Positions 1 through 7,986 of a stretch of 61,215 bases of DNA are shown here, one piece after another. A program made the translations under genes and the position numbers. Source of the stretch: Gemmatimonadota bacterium (GTDB lineage: Bacteria > Gemmatimonadota > Gemmatimonadetes > Gemmatimonadales > GWC2-71-9); contig JACQVB010000226.1 in assembly GCA_016209985.1 (NCBI GenBank), positions 1-61,215 on the forward strand, given 5' to 3'. The notes beneath the pieces are model-generated. The model saw only the letters and a program-made list of their open reading frames with translations. It searched no databases and was not told the DNA's origin. Position 1 is the first letter of the stretch. Every line of letters starts with the position of its first letter.

Positions 1-2508
1 GCCTCCCGCGAGCTGCCCGATGAGGCCCAGGATCGCGGGGAGCGCGAACTGGTTGGGCACAGGGCTTTCCCGCACCGGCACCACCACCACGGCGCCCGGC
101 TGAGGTTTGCCTTTCTTCTCGATGATCCCGTTGGGTTGCTCGACGTAGGTGCCCTTCTTATCGGCCAGCCGGGCGAATCCGCCCGCAGCATCGACGTAGT
201 AGTCGCGTCCTCTGCCCGGAACATACGTGACCGCGGTCGGCGCGTTGACGCCCCCTTCCACCAGCACGACCGGCAGGAAGCGCGGGATGTGAATCGAGTC
301 ACCGGCAGCGAGCGCCAGATTGTCCTGGTAACGGGCATCCCTGAGCACGCGCTCGAGATTCACGCCGATGCGAGTCAGTCCCGGATCGGTTTCGAAGACA
401 TTGCGCTCGAGGGCTCGCGACTCGGTCTGGTTTTGCAGGCCCTTACCCTTGGGGTGTTCATACTCTCGGCGGAAAAAACGGATGCCGTTGGCGTAGGCGC
501 GCGGGGTGAGCCCGCCCGCCCGCTCGATGAGATCCGTCAGGCGCTCGTCCTTGGTGAGCAGGGTGTAGCGCCCCGGAAACTTGACCTCGCCGGAGAGCAC
601 GATGAGCCGGGGGGACTCGAGGCCCGGCTGCCGGCGGATGAAAATGGCGTCATAAGGTTCCAGCGCGACGACGGGAGCATCGCTCGAGCCGACCGGGCGG
701 CGCACGTAGCCGGTGGCATCCAGCACGTAGGAGGAGTCCAGCGGAGCCTTGAGCACGACGGCGGTGGAGTCGCCGTCACCGGTCCCGTCCAGCCGCACGC
801 GCGAGACCTCGGCCTGGGCCAGATAGGCGTCTTCGGTCGTGCCGCCGGCGAGCAGGAGCGCGTCGCGCAGGGTCATCGAATCGGAAAAGGCCACCACGCC
901 GGGCTTCCGCACCGACCCGTAGACCGATACGTAACGCTCCGGGCGGAACTCGGTGCGGGGATAGATCGTCACGTTGTCCAGCTCAGCCAGGGGCAGGTTG
1001 CTGGAGGCGTTCGTGCTGTCCAGCACTGCGCCGAGCATGCGGCGAGTCGAGTCCGGGAGCGAGCGCACAATCTGGGCGCGGCCGGCATAGGTCTCCGGTC
1101 GCAAGCCACCGGCCATCCGGATCAGGTCCCAGAGTCGCAGGCCGGGGTCGAGCCGGTAGGTGCCGGGTTGCCACACGCTGCCGGCGATGGTGACCGAGCC
1201 GGTCCGCCCCCCGCGTACGGGAAGGACCATGATGCTGTCCTCGGCGTAGAGCGGAATCGAAGGTCGGGTACTGTCGAGCGCGGCCAGCACGGACACGCTG
1301 AGGACCGTATGCTCGCGACCCGGCACGGTGCGCTGCGAGGGCGGAAGAATGCGGTCGATGGTCACGTTTCCGGTGGACGCGCGCGGGGTGAGGCCGCCGG
1401 CCAATTGGAACAGTTCGCGGAGACCTTCGCCGGGCTGGAGCTCGTAGACCGCGGGCCGCATGACCTCGCCGGTGATCTTGACCCGGGGGCCGTGCACCGG
1501 CACGAACACCACGTCGCCGGCGGTGAGCCGGATGTCGGTGGGTACGCTGCCGGTCAACAGATAGCGGTACACGTCCACCGTGCCGATGGAATCGGCGCCG
1601 CGCAGGATCTTGATGTCGCGGAAGTTGGCCCGCTCGGTGAGTCCGCCGGCTTCGTACAGCGCGTTCAGCACGCCGCCCGTGGCGCCGACCAGATAGGCCC
1701 CCGGCCGGGCCACCTCCCCGATCACCCGCACGGCGATCGCCCGGACCTTGCTCACCGTGACGTCGAATTTGGTGCGCGAGTCCGGGCGGCGGGTGAGACC
1801 GGAATAGACCCGGCCCAGGCGGGTAAAGAGGACGCCTCGGAGCTGCTCCATGGAGAGGTTGTTGACGTAGATCTGGCCTACGTCGGGCACGAAGATCGAG
1901 CCCTCGCGAGTGACATCGAGCTGGTAGGCCGTTTCGATCTCTCCCGTGAGCACGAGTACCAAGCCGTCCCCGGGGCCGAGCCGGTAGTTCTGGTCCACCG
2001 GGCCGGAAGCGAGAGCGCGGTATTCGGTCGTCGGTCGCCGGAAGGCATCGAGCCCGAACACGTCGAGCCGCAGGTCCATCCGGCGCTGCAACTCGGTCCG
2101 GACGATCGAATCGATCCTCACCGAGTCCCGCATGCGGTGGACCGCGAGACTGTCGCCGTAGAGGAGAATCGAGTCCCGGGTGACGAAGGATGTGAGGCGG
2201 AGTGCTCGCAGGGCGGCAAGCGTCTGCTCCCCGGCGAACGGCAGGCCGGTCGTGTCACGCTTGATGAACGCGTCCAGGGCTGTGGGCGGGTACCCGGCGG
2301 CGGCGAGGCGCGCGCGGATCTCTTCCGGCGACAGCCCCGAGCTGGAGAGTTGTTGCTGGATCACCGGCCCGAGCGAGGGGTTTTGCTGGACCAGGGTCAC
2401 GGCCTGTTCGGGGGTGAGGCCGCCAGGGATTGCTCCTCCAGCCTGTTGGGCCCGGAGCGCAGGCGCGCTGAAGGCGATAGCGAGGACGAGCGGCGCGGCG
2501 AGTTTCAC
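1..2508 (-). CDS. SLBB-domain polysaccharide export protein (Wza-like), C-terminus beyond window
   Basis: Outer-membrane or periplasmic export protein for the polysaccharide built by the adjoining cluster. The reading frame is open for 836 codons and leaves the window on the left. It begins with a short signal peptide (hydrophobic stretch LVLAIAFSAPALRA, then QQAGG). The Poly_export motif follows near residue 175 (NYRLGPGDGLVLVLTGEI), then at least five SLBB-type repeats recognisable by GxVxxPGxY-like lines such as VIGEVARPGAYLVGATGGV, ITGEVMRPAVYELQPGEG and LSGEVKFPGRYTLLTKDE. Such long multi-SLBB proteins are typical of Bacteroidota, Gemmatimonadota and their relatives rather than the ~380-aa E. 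coli Wza. The start chosen is GTG at 2508 because no other start lies upstream in frame. A promoter with an embedded palindrome places transcription almost at this codon. It is probably the last gene of the operon or a separately promoted one. Confidence 0.9.
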   Translation of the reverse strand, partial: MKLAAPLVLAIAFSAPALRAQQAGGAIPGGLTPEQAVTLVQQNPSLGPVIQQQLSSSGLSPEEIRARLAAAGYPPTALDAFIKRDTTGLPFAGEQTLAALRALRLTSFVTRDSILLYGDSLAVHRMRDSVRIDSIVRTELQRRMDLRLDVFGLDAFRRPTTEYRALASGPVDQNYRLGPGDGLVLVLTGEIETAYQLDVTREGSIFVPDVGQIYVNNLSMEQLRGVLFTRLGRVYSGLTRRPDSRTKFDVTVSKVRAIAVRVIGEVARPGAYLVGATGGVLNALYEAGGLTERANFRDIKILRGADSIGTVDVYRYLLTGSVPTDIRLTAGDVVFVPVHGPRVKITGEVMRPAVYELQPGEGLRELFQLAGGLTPRASTGNVTIDRILPPSQRTVPGREHTVLSVSVLAALDSTRPSIPLYAEDSIMVLPVRGGRTGSVTIAGSVWQPGTYRLDPGLRLWDLIRMAGGLRPETYAGRAQIVRSLPDSTRRMLGAVLDSTNASSNLPLAELDNVTIYPRTEFRPERYVSVYGSVRKPGVVAFSDSMTLRDALLLAGGTTEDAYLAQAEVSRVRLDGTGDGDSTAVVLKAPLDSSYVLDATGYVRRPVGSSDAPVVALEPYDAIFIRRQPGLESPRLIVLSGEVKFPGRYTLLTKDERLTDLIERAGGLTPRAYANGIRFFRREYEHPKGKGLQNQTESRALERNVFETDPGLTRIGVNLERVLRDARYQDNLALAAGDSIHIPRFLPVVLVEGGVNAPTAVTYVPGRGRDYYVDAAGGFARLADKKGTYVEQPNGIIEKKGKPQPGAVVVVPVRESPVPNQFALPAILGLIGQLAGG

Positions 2509-2515
2509 GGCGCCG

Positions 2516-2544
2516 TAATGTACTTTGTGATGCAAAGTAGTCAA
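2516..2544 (-). promoter_or_regulatory. Promoter with embedded palindrome (operator candidate) for the SLBB export gene
   Basis: On the minus strand, TTGACT (2544-2539) and ACATTA (2521-2516) are separated by 17 bases. Between and partly over them lies a perfect 7-bp inverted repeat, TACTTTG-N5-CAAAGTA (2521-2539). The predicted transcription start falls at about 2510-2509, next to the GTG at 2508, so the mRNA could be leaderless; no Shine-Dalgarno is visible. A dyad filling the -35/-10 spacer is the classic place for a repressor operator. Such dyads suit PadR or MarR-type winged-helix dimers, but the regulator is not in this window. Confidence 0.55.
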
Positions 2545-2612
2545 CCTGACGGTAAGGTTAGGGCGGGGAGTATCACTGGTTAAGTGACGGGAGGTCAAGG
2601 GAATACGACAAT

Positions 2613-2650
2613 GTGAGCGGTGAGCAGCGAGCGGAACGGTCACCGCTCAC
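2613..2650. repeat. Hairpin of GTGAGCG-type units at the export gene / glycosyltransferase joint
   Basis: GTGAGCGGTGA (2613-2623) is exactly inverted as TCACCGCTCAC (2640-2650). The left arm is extended by a degenerate third unit (GCAGCGAGCGG). The right arm covers the stop codon of the glycosyltransferase gene at 2647. There is no T-run, so it is a weak terminator candidate at best. It belongs to the window-wide class of inverted heptamer-like repeats. Confidence 0.75.
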
Positions 2651-3945
2651 AGCTTCGCAAATACGTCCGCGACCTTCCTGGCAAAGGCTCTCGCCGAGAA
2701 ATGGTCTTCCGCCCGCACCCGTCCCAAATGCCCAATCTGCCAAAGTTCTTCTCGCGCAAGGGACAATGCACGCCTGAGGGACGAAGACAACGACGCGGCA
2801 TCTCTTGGTGGAACCAGCCACCCGCCAACGGAAACCCCTTTTGCATTCTGCGCACTGCGCACTTGTCCCTCTGCGTTCTGCGTACTGCGCACTCCCTCCA
2901 GGATCTCCAACGGTCCGCCTTCGGCAGCCGCCAGCACCGGCACGCCGCAGGCCATCGACTCGAGAATGACCCGCCCGAATGGCTCGGGCCGAAGCGAGTA
3001 ATGCACGGTCACGTCCAGCTCGGGATAGACCAGCTCGATCCTCGGTTGAAAGCCGAGGATGTGGAATTGTGGGGCAGCGCGGCCGAGGTTCGAGAGCCGG
3101 ATACTTTCGTGCAGTGCCTCGCCGAACTCGCGTTCCGCGATCGTGTCGTAGATGCTTCCGCCCACGAAGACCAGATGTGCGTCGGGAATGCTTTCCGCGA
3201 TGGATCGGAACGCTTCGATGACGACCTCGTGTCCCTTCCACCGGGCGAAGACCGCGGGCATGCCGACCAGACGGGCCGGAGCGGGAATCCCTAGCGCTTG
3301 GTGAATCCATCCGGTGCGCTCGCGAGGCTTGAAACGATCCAGATCGACGCCGTTGGGGACGACCACCAGACGGTCGGACGGTCGGGCGGTCGGACGGTTG
3401 GTGCCGGTTTCCGCGGCTATCTGACCGTCTGACCGTCTGACCGTCTGACCGTCCCATGCCTCCGCCACCGCCTTCGAATTCGCGATGAGTGCATCCGGCA
3501 CCCGCCTCGCGAGCATCTTCCACGCGCGCCCGGTCGTCTGGGGCGGGAATTCGTGGAGATGCCACACGACCTTTTTGCCGAACGGCAAGGTCGTGGCGAG
3601 ATGGCTTTTGAATCCCACCGAGTAGAGGACGTTGGCTTCCTGGCAGAACTTGTGGCTCCGGAGCGAGCGGGCCCACAGCGGCAAAGCCATCGCGGCGGGA
3701 AGAGCGGACCAGAGCCTGCCACGCTGCTGCGACCCGCGCAACATGATTTTCGGAGCGGGCACGACTCTGGCGGGGACGCCCGATTGGTTGAGGAGCTCGA
3801 TCAGCGGTCCATCTCGCGGCACCAGGACCCGCAGCGCGATGTCGTGCTCGAAGGCCCGTTCGGCAAAATCCAACAACACGCGTTCGGTGCCGCCGAGCTG
3901 GGCCGAGGCGGCGAGGGCGGTGACCCGAAGTGGAGTGGCGGTCAT
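2647..3945 (-). CDS. Glycosyltransferase family 4 (GT-B) with two in-frame repeat insertions
   Basis: Retaining GT-B glycosyltransferase expected to add a sugar from an NDP-sugar donor to the lipid-linked glycan at the inner membrane. It has 432 residues. The N-terminal domain opens LRVTALAASAQLGGTERVLL, and the C-terminal donor domain carries VVVPNGVDLDRF and the E-x7-E line EPFGRVILE (E321, E329). The start is ATG 3945, where similarity to GT4 N-termini begins; upstream in-frame sequence is repeat DNA. Two segments look foreign. Residues ~164-192 are encoded by an inverted array of GACGGTC units, and ~350-368 by a direct repeat giving RSTQNAEG / RSAQNAKG. Both fall between conserved blocks, so the enzyme may tolerate them. 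Sugar specificity cannot be read. Confidence 0.85.
   Translation of the reverse strand: MTATPLRVTALAASAQLGGTERVLLDFAERAFEHDIALRVLVPRDGPLIELLNQSGVPARVVPAPKIMLRGSQQRGRLWSALPAAMALPLWARSLRSHKFCQEANVLYSVGFKSHLATTLPFGKKVVWHLHEFPPQTTGRAWKMLARRVPDALIANSKAVAEAWDGQTVRRSDGQIAAETGTNRPTARPSDRLVVVPNGVDLDRFKPRERTGWIHQALGIPAPARLVGMPAVFARWKGHEVVIEAFRSIAESIPDAHLVFVGGSIYDTIAEREFGEALHESIRLSNLGRAAPQFHILGFQPRIELVYPELDVTVHYSLRPEPFGRVILESMACGVPVLAAAEGGPLEILEGVRSTQNAEGQVRSAQNAKGVSVGGWLVPPRDAASLSSSLRRALSLAREELWQIGHLGRVRAEDHFSARAFARKVADVFAKL
2841..2895. repeat. Direct repeat inside a glycosyltransferase gene
   Basis: Two similar copies of a TTCTGCG-CACTGCGCAC motif lie head to tail in frame in the gene on the opposite strand, giving the duplicated peptide RSTQNAEG...RSAQNAKG. 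Unlike most repeats here the copies are direct, not inverted. The position is a loop just after the conserved GGPLEILEG segment. Confidence 0.65.
3369..3454. repeat. Inverted array of GACGGTC units inside a glycosyltransferase gene
   Basis: The left arm (3369-3398) holds four imperfect copies of GACGGTCG. After a ~20-base spacer, the right arm (3421-3454) holds four exact CTGACCGT units in the complementary sense, so the DNA or mRNA can fold into a long hairpin. The frame stays open through both arms and yields a low-complexity Arg/Ser/Asp/Thr-rich peptide. Confidence 0.8.
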
Positions 3946-3960
3946 GGGGCGAGGCGGCAA

Positions 3961-4088
3961 GAGGTAAAGAGTAAGAACGAGTGAAGAGGGAAGAGTAAAG
4001 CAACCCCGCGTTGATGCGCGGAATCGGCAACCAAGCAGCCGTGGAAGAGTTTTGCTCTTCCCTCTTCCCTCTTCACTCTTCACTCTCT
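3961..4088. repeat. Inverted pair of GTGAAGAG-type (family A) repeats between two glycosyltransferase genes
   Basis: The purine-rich arm at 3961-4000 (GAGTGAAGAGGGAAGAGTA core) is inverted at about 4055-4088 (CTCTTCCCTCTTCACTCTT). They enclose ~55 bases without a gene. The right arm reaches the stop codon of the upstream gene at 4088. The pair fills the whole 142-bp joint, one of the few places in this operon without a start/stop overlap. Confidence 0.75.
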
Positions 4089-5242
4089 CAATGGAGGAGT
4101 GTCCGGTACAGTTCCGCCGTCCTCCGTGCCGTTTCCACCCACCGGAATTTCTTGGCGCGCTCCAGCCCCCGCCTGACCAGTTGTTCGCGCCAGGTCGCAT
4201 TCATGGTGAGGCGGCGCAGGGCCACGACGTACGGCTCCACCTCCCGCCCGCCAACCACGATGGCCGCGTCTCCCGCCACCTCCGCCAGTCCGCCCGCGCC
4301 CGAGGTCACCACCGGTAGCCCCGACGCCATGGCCTCGAGCACCGGGAAACCGAATCCTTCGTAGTGGGAGGGGAAGAGCAGCACGTCGGCCGCGCGATAC
4401 GCGGCCCGGAGTTCGGTTTCCGCCGCTTCGCCGACGGTGCGTACCCGGGCGGCAATACCGCGGGCGGCAAGATCGACCCGCTGATCGGGCGTGAGCGTGC
4501 CACCGACCTGGAGCAGCCAGGCGTCGGTGCCGCTGGCGCGGAGGCCGTGCACCGCCGCGATGACGGCGGGGAGATTCTTTCGCGGTCCCACGCTGCCGAC
4601 GTGCAGCACCACAAACGCGCTCTGGGGGATGTCGAGGCGTTTCCGGGTTGCCTCCGGTGTCTCCCCGGTCCGGGTGAGAAATCCATCGTCCACGCCGAAG
4701 GGAATCACGTGGATCCGATCTTCGTGGCCCAGCCAGTCGGCCAGCTCGGAGCGCATCCACTCAGTGGCGACGATCCATGCGTCCGCCCGCCGGAGCGCAT
4801 TCAGCACCCATTCCAGCAGGCGGTTCCGGATCCGGTCTCGGAAGCCGGCGGCGCCACGCTCGACCGTCAAGACGGGCAGCAGGTCGTGGACGGTGACGAT
4901 GGTCGGCGCTTGCCGGCCGGCGCGCAGCACGTGCGCATAGGAATGATCCAGCACGTGGATCAGGTCCGCCCGCTGGGAACGGACTCGGCGGGGATAGCGG
5001 TAATAGCGCGCCAGGTAGCGGCGGGCTTCCTGAAATCCGGGCGCGGGAAGCAGCGGGAGCGGAATCGGGCCCGAGCGATTGCGGCGGCCGCCGTCGGTGG
5101 TGAGTCCCGCGATTTGGCCGGCGAGCCGCACCTCGAGGTCGGTGGCATAGCGGCGGAGGTGCTCGGTCAGCCGGGACGCATAGCGGTCCATCGACGGCCA
5201 GCGCTCGAGGGGGAGATCCGGCACCAGAAGAACTCTATACAC
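4088..5242 (-). CDS. Glycosyltransferase family 4 (GT-B)
   Basis: GT-B glycosyltransferase of 384 residues assigned to polysaccharide assembly. Visible motifs are PTIVTVHDLLPVL at the end of the N-terminal domain, VIPFGVDDGF at the inter-domain region, VGSVGPRKNLPAVIAAV (donor-domain G-loop and helix), and EGFGFPVLEAMASGLPVVTS with the E295-x7-E303 pair. This arrangement is typical of mannosyl- or rhamnosyltransferases of the WbaZ type. GTG 5242 is chosen because homology-like sequence (VYRVLLVPDLPLERWPSMDR) starts there; a GTG at 5248 is equally possible. Upstream the frame enters the left arm of the bracketed four-helix-bundle element, so the original start region may have been altered by that insertion. 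Confidence 0.83.
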   Translation of the reverse strand: MYRVLLVPDLPLERWPSMDRYASRLTEHLRRYATDLEVRLAGQIAGLTTDGGRRNRSGPIPLPLLPAPGFQEARRYLARYYRYPRRVRSQRADLIHVLDHSYAHVLRAGRQAPTIVTVHDLLPVLTVERGAAGFRDRIRNRLLEWVLNALRRADAWIVATEWMRSELADWLGHEDRIHVIPFGVDDGFLTRTGETPEATRKRLDIPQSAFVVLHVGSVGPRKNLPAVIAAVHGLRASGTDAWLLQVGGTLTPDQRVDLAARGIAARVRTVGEAAETELRAAYRAADVLLFPSHYEGFGFPVLEAMASGLPVVTSGAGGLAEVAGDAAIVVGGREVEPYVVALRRLTMNATWREQLVRRGLERAKKFRWVETARRTAELYRTLLH

Positions 5243-5255
5243 TTGCACACACAAC

Positions 5256-5775
5256 GGCGTGAAGAGTGTAGAGTGAAGAGGGAAAAGTACTACTGTTTGC
5301 GCGTAAGCCTCTTGAGCAACCCGATGAGGAGCTTGATGAGCAGATCGGTGTCTTCTTGAAGGCGCTTCTGTTCTGTAGGATCCAGTAGCTCCATCTCGGC
5401 AGCCAGCTCGATATGCCAGGCGAGTTCGCACGCTGAGCCGAACGCAATCCGCAGGCAGCGAACCAATTGCCTGGGTGTACCGAGTGCATAGCCTTCGACA
5501 ATATTAGCTGGAATGGACGCGGCCGCGCGGCGGATTTGATCCGCGAGGCCAAAGTGCCGTCGTAACGGTTGTTGCATGGTGGCACGATAGGCTGCTCGTG
5601 CGACATCCTTAGCGTGGGTCCACGCTTTGAGAGTTCCGAGCGATTGCATGCACCCAATTCCGCAGCCAGCAGCGAAAGTGCATCATCATTTCCTTGCAGC
5701 TCGTGGCAAATTGTCTCACTCGGCTCTGGCCTTTCGGTTAGTACTCTTCCCTCTAAACTCTTCACCCTTCACGCC
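5256..5775. mobile_element. Putative repeat-bracketed element carrying a four-helix-bundle gene
   Basis: A 36-bp left arm (5256-5291, beginning GGCGTGAAGAGTGTAGAG) and a 36-bp right arm (5740-5775) are inverted copies with 31 of 36 bases identical. They enclose ~450 bp holding one gene (5290-5649, minus strand). The left arm overlaps that gene's stop codon; the right arm encodes the last residues of the neighbouring O-antigen ligase gene. No transposase and no clear target duplication are visible. The arm consensus recurs in at least four other places in the window, which is why I treat the unit as a possible mobile element rather than a chance hairpin. Confidence 0.55.
5290..5649 (-). CDS. 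Four-helix-bundle protein, 23S rRNA intervening-sequence (S23/IVP) family
   Basis: 119 residues, almost wholly helical, with the family's recognisable line FGLADQIRRAAASIPANI VEGYA near residues 34-54 and an amphipathic C-terminal helix (DLLIKLLIGLLKRL). Members of this family (TIGR02436/PF05635) were first found in intervening sequences of bacterial 23S rRNA genes and are pentameric helical bundles related to the Avd protein of diversity-generating retroelements; their molecular role is unknown. Here it is not in an rRNA gene and there is no reverse transcriptase nearby. It sits between inverted arms, interrupting a polysaccharide operon. The start is ATG 5649; the stop TAG lies in the left arm. 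The nucleic-acid-binding role often assumed for the family is inference. Confidence 0.88.
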   Translation of the reverse strand: MQSLGTLKAWTHAKDVARAAYRATMQQPLRRHFGLADQIRRAAASIPANIVEGYALGTPRQLVRCLRIAFGSACELAWHIELAAEMELLDPTEQKRLQEDTDLLIKLLIGLLKRLTRKQ

Positions 5776-7132
5776 TTTGTTCTTCTAGCATGGCAAGCTT
5801 TAAGAGCGTTCCGAGCAGATACCACCAGATAATCCCATGCGGTGCGGACGCGAATGGGGACCCGATCAATACACCCAGGCCGGTGGTAATGAGCAGCGGC
5901 GCGATGCCGAGCGCGAGGTCTTCCGCTTCCGTACCCGCCAGCACTCTCGCCGCGCGAGCGGCATAGGGCAGCAGGCCGGCGATGATGAGGAACAGGAGGA
6001 GGATGCCGATGATGCCCATTTCCACCGCGGCGCGCCCGATATCGCCGTCGCTGCCCATGAAGAATCCGGTTGGCTGAGAGGTGAAGATGCTGAAGGGGAC
6101 GCCGACGCCGCTGCGTCCCAGGCCCAGGCCGAGCGGATGCGCGAGCAGCGCGCGAATCGCGATGGTGACCGGTGCCGCGACGTAGCGCCAGAACAGGCCT
6201 TCTTCCAGCAGAATGGTCCGGAACCGCTCGAGCGCGCCTCCCGAGGTAAAGAGCGACGCCACATGGAAGGCCCCGATGAGAATGGGGAGCAGGAGAATCT
6301 GTCCGGCGCTCAACCGCCGGAACCAGGCGACCAGGACCAGGCCCGCCATCAGGATGATCAGGGCCGCCCGGGTGCCCGAGACCGTCATCCCGAAGAACAG
6401 GAGTGGGACCAGCAACGCGGCCAGCAGACGACGCTTCTTGGGGAGGAGTCGCCCCACCGCGATACCCATCGCGAGCAGGGCGCCGAAGACCATCATCATG
6501 GCGAACGGGGCAGGGAAGGTGAAGGTCGAGAACGCGCGGAACCCGGTGCGTCCGGTGCCCTCGATGAAGTAGAACGTGCTGCTCCCGTGCCGGAGCTGAG
6601 CCAATCCGCCGATGTTGAGCGCCGCTTGCGGGCCGGCCTGGTACTGGAGAATCCCGTAAATCGCGGTGCTGAAGCACAGGACGAGAATGGTGCCGATGTA
6701 GGCGCGCGCCTGGCCGGCGTTGCGAATGACGGAGAGTGCCATCAGGCAGCCCATGGGAAATTCCGCCCAGGCTCTCAACCCGGCGAGCTGCACCACCAGC
6801 GGGGCCGTGGGATAGAGCAGGTACGCCGCGGGCACGATCCCGACGGCGAGCAGGATGTAGGGGACGCGCCCCGGGCCCCGGATCGGCTCGTGCCGAACGG
6901 CGAGGGTGCCGAACCAGGCGGCAGCGGCGGCCATGAAACACGCATCGGCGAGCGCATAGGGAATGGCCCCGCCGATCCGGTCCTTGAGGTAGCCCTGGAA
7001 CGTCGCGGCCACGATGCTGCCCAGCACACCGAGGTGCACCAGTTGGTCCCGCCGGAAGATGTCGGTCCACTGATTTCGCAGCGGCGTGTCCTGGTCGCCG
7101 TATGTCGGGAGGGCATTGGGGAACGAGGTCAT
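5762..7132 (-). CDS. O-antigen ligase / Wzy-type polymerase family membrane protein
   Basis: Integral inner-membrane protein of 456 residues with about ten to twelve hydrophobic segments. Between them lies a large periplasmic-type loop (~residues 165-215, containing HGSSTFYFIEGTGRTGFRAF), and there is a second loop with the PLGLGLGRSGVGVPF line, as in Wzy_C/O-antigen ligase proteins. It would polymerise repeat units on undecaprenyl diphosphate or transfer the glycan to an acceptor; the two activities cannot be told apart by sequence. The ATG overlaps the stop of the FkbM gene upstream (ATGA, 7129-7132), so they are co-translated. The last residues (RREG) are encoded by the right arm of the four-helix-bundle element, suggesting the native 3' end was replaced. 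Confidence 0.85.
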   Translation of the reverse strand: MTSFPNALPTYGDQDTPLRNQWTDIFRRDQLVHLGVLGSIVAATFQGYLKDRIGGAIPYALADACFMAAAAAWFGTLAVRHEPIRGPGRVPYILLAVGIVPAAYLLYPTAPLVVQLAGLRAWAEFPMGCLMALSVIRNAGQARAYIGTILVLCFSTAIYGILQYQAGPQAALNIGGLAQLRHGSSTFYFIEGTGRTGFRAFSTFTFPAPFAMMMVFGALLAMGIAVGRLLPKKRRLLAALLVPLLFFGMTVSGTRAALIILMAGLVLVAWFRRLSAGQILLLPILIGAFHVASLFTSGGALERFRTILLEEGLFWRYVAAPVTIAIRALLAHPLGLGLGRSGVGVPFSIFTSQPTGFFMGSDGDIGRAAVEMGIIGILLLFLIIAGLLPYAARAARVLAGTEAEDLALGIAPLLITTGLGVLIGSPFASAPHGIIWWYLLGTLLKLAMLEEQRREG

Positions 7133-7986
7133 CGCGCCGAGCGCCGCGCCACGACCCGGGTCAGGTCACGCCCGAGGACGGCCCTCCGGCTCACGCCGGC
7201 GCCATCCAATCCGCAGAGCCGATACCCGGCATCATCGAGCAGGTCGAGGGTCTTGCCGGGATCGCGCCCCCGCTCGCGCAACATCGCGTTATGCAGTTCC
7301 ACAAAGAGCACCGGGGCGCGGTCCCGCGAGAGTGCCGCGCCCGCGCCGCGCAGGGCCTCGACCTCGGTGCCTTCGACATCGATCTTGACGTGCGTGGGCC
7401 AGATTCCTCGCTCCTCGGCCAGGCCATCCACGGTAACCGCGGGAACCGTGCGGCGCTCCGCCGTGCCGTACGTTTCGGTGGCCGGCGAAAAGTAGCCGGC
7501 CGCGATCACGCCGACCGGAATCATGTCGCGGGTGCCGGGTCGATCGGCGATGGCGGCCTCGACCACCGCGATCTGCGTTCCCGCTCCGTTCATCGTCGCC
7601 TGCTGTCGCAGGATCCGGCACGCGAAGGCCGACGGCTCGACCGCGACGGCGCGGGCACCGGGGCCGCCATAGTGCGCCGCGGCGAGCGAGAAGAGCCCGA
7701 AGTGCGCGCCCAGGTCGAACAGGACCATGTCGTGCTCGCAGGATCGCACGAACGCATCGAGCTCGCGCGCCTGCTCCGGGTCGTGAACGTGGGCTCGATA
7801 CCCGAGTCGATAGGCACCGGGATGGCAGCGGACGCGCCAGCCGGGCCGGATCTCCTCGACCCGGTCTCTCCCCGCATGGTGCAACAGCTCATCCCAGGCC
7901 CAGGCGGCGGTGGCGCGGGGCGAGCGCACCCAGTTGCGCGCGCTGCGCGGAAGGATCCGCCCGAACCGGCGGAGCGCATCGCTCAC
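7129..7986 (-). CDS. FkbM family SAM-dependent methyltransferase
   Basis: A 285-residue class I methyltransferase of the FkbM family, which O-methylates sugars or polyketides. Motif I is VLFDLGAHFGLFSLAAAHYG, followed by the acidic loop AVAVEPSAFACRILRQQ. The family's C-terminal signature is HVKIDVEGTEVEALRGAG, then VLFVELHNAML. Start GTG 7986 overlaps the stop of the preceding glycosyltransferase (GTGA, 7983-7986), preferred over an ATG 60 bases further up that would overlap the neighbour extensively. It probably methylates a sugar hydroxyl of the repeat unit, capping or decorating the chain. Confidence 0.88.
   Translation of the reverse strand: MSDALRRFGRILPRSARNWVRSPRATAAWAWDELLHHAGRDRVEEIRPGWRVRCHPGAYRLGYRAHVHDPEQARELDAFVRSCEHDMVLFDLGAHFGLFSLAAAHYGGPGARAVAVEPSAFACRILRQQATMNGAGTQIAVVEAAIADRPGTRDMIPVGVIAAGYFSPATETYGTAERRTVPAVTVDGLAEERGIWPTHVKIDVEGTEVEALRGAGAALSRDRAPVLFVELHNAMLRERGRDPGKTLDLLDDAGYRLCGLDGAGVSRRAVLGRDLTRVVARRSAR

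Noticed and set aside
136..2583. An 815-codon open frame on the plus strand
   Set aside because: It is antisense to the SLBB export gene; the translation is low-complexity Arg/Gly/His-rich with no domain, while the minus strand shows signal peptide and SLBB repeats.
3421..3454. CRISPR-like array
   Set aside because: Units of 8 bases are contiguous with no spacers and lie inside a coding gene; no cas genes anywhere.
5290..5649. Part of a diversity-generating retroelement (Avd-like helical bundle)
   Set aside because: No reverse transcriptase, template repeat or variable protein is present; the sequence fits the S23/IVP branch.
5256..5775. Insertion sequence
   Set aside because: Inverted ends are present but there is no transposase and no clear target duplication; reported as a putative repeat-bracketed element instead.
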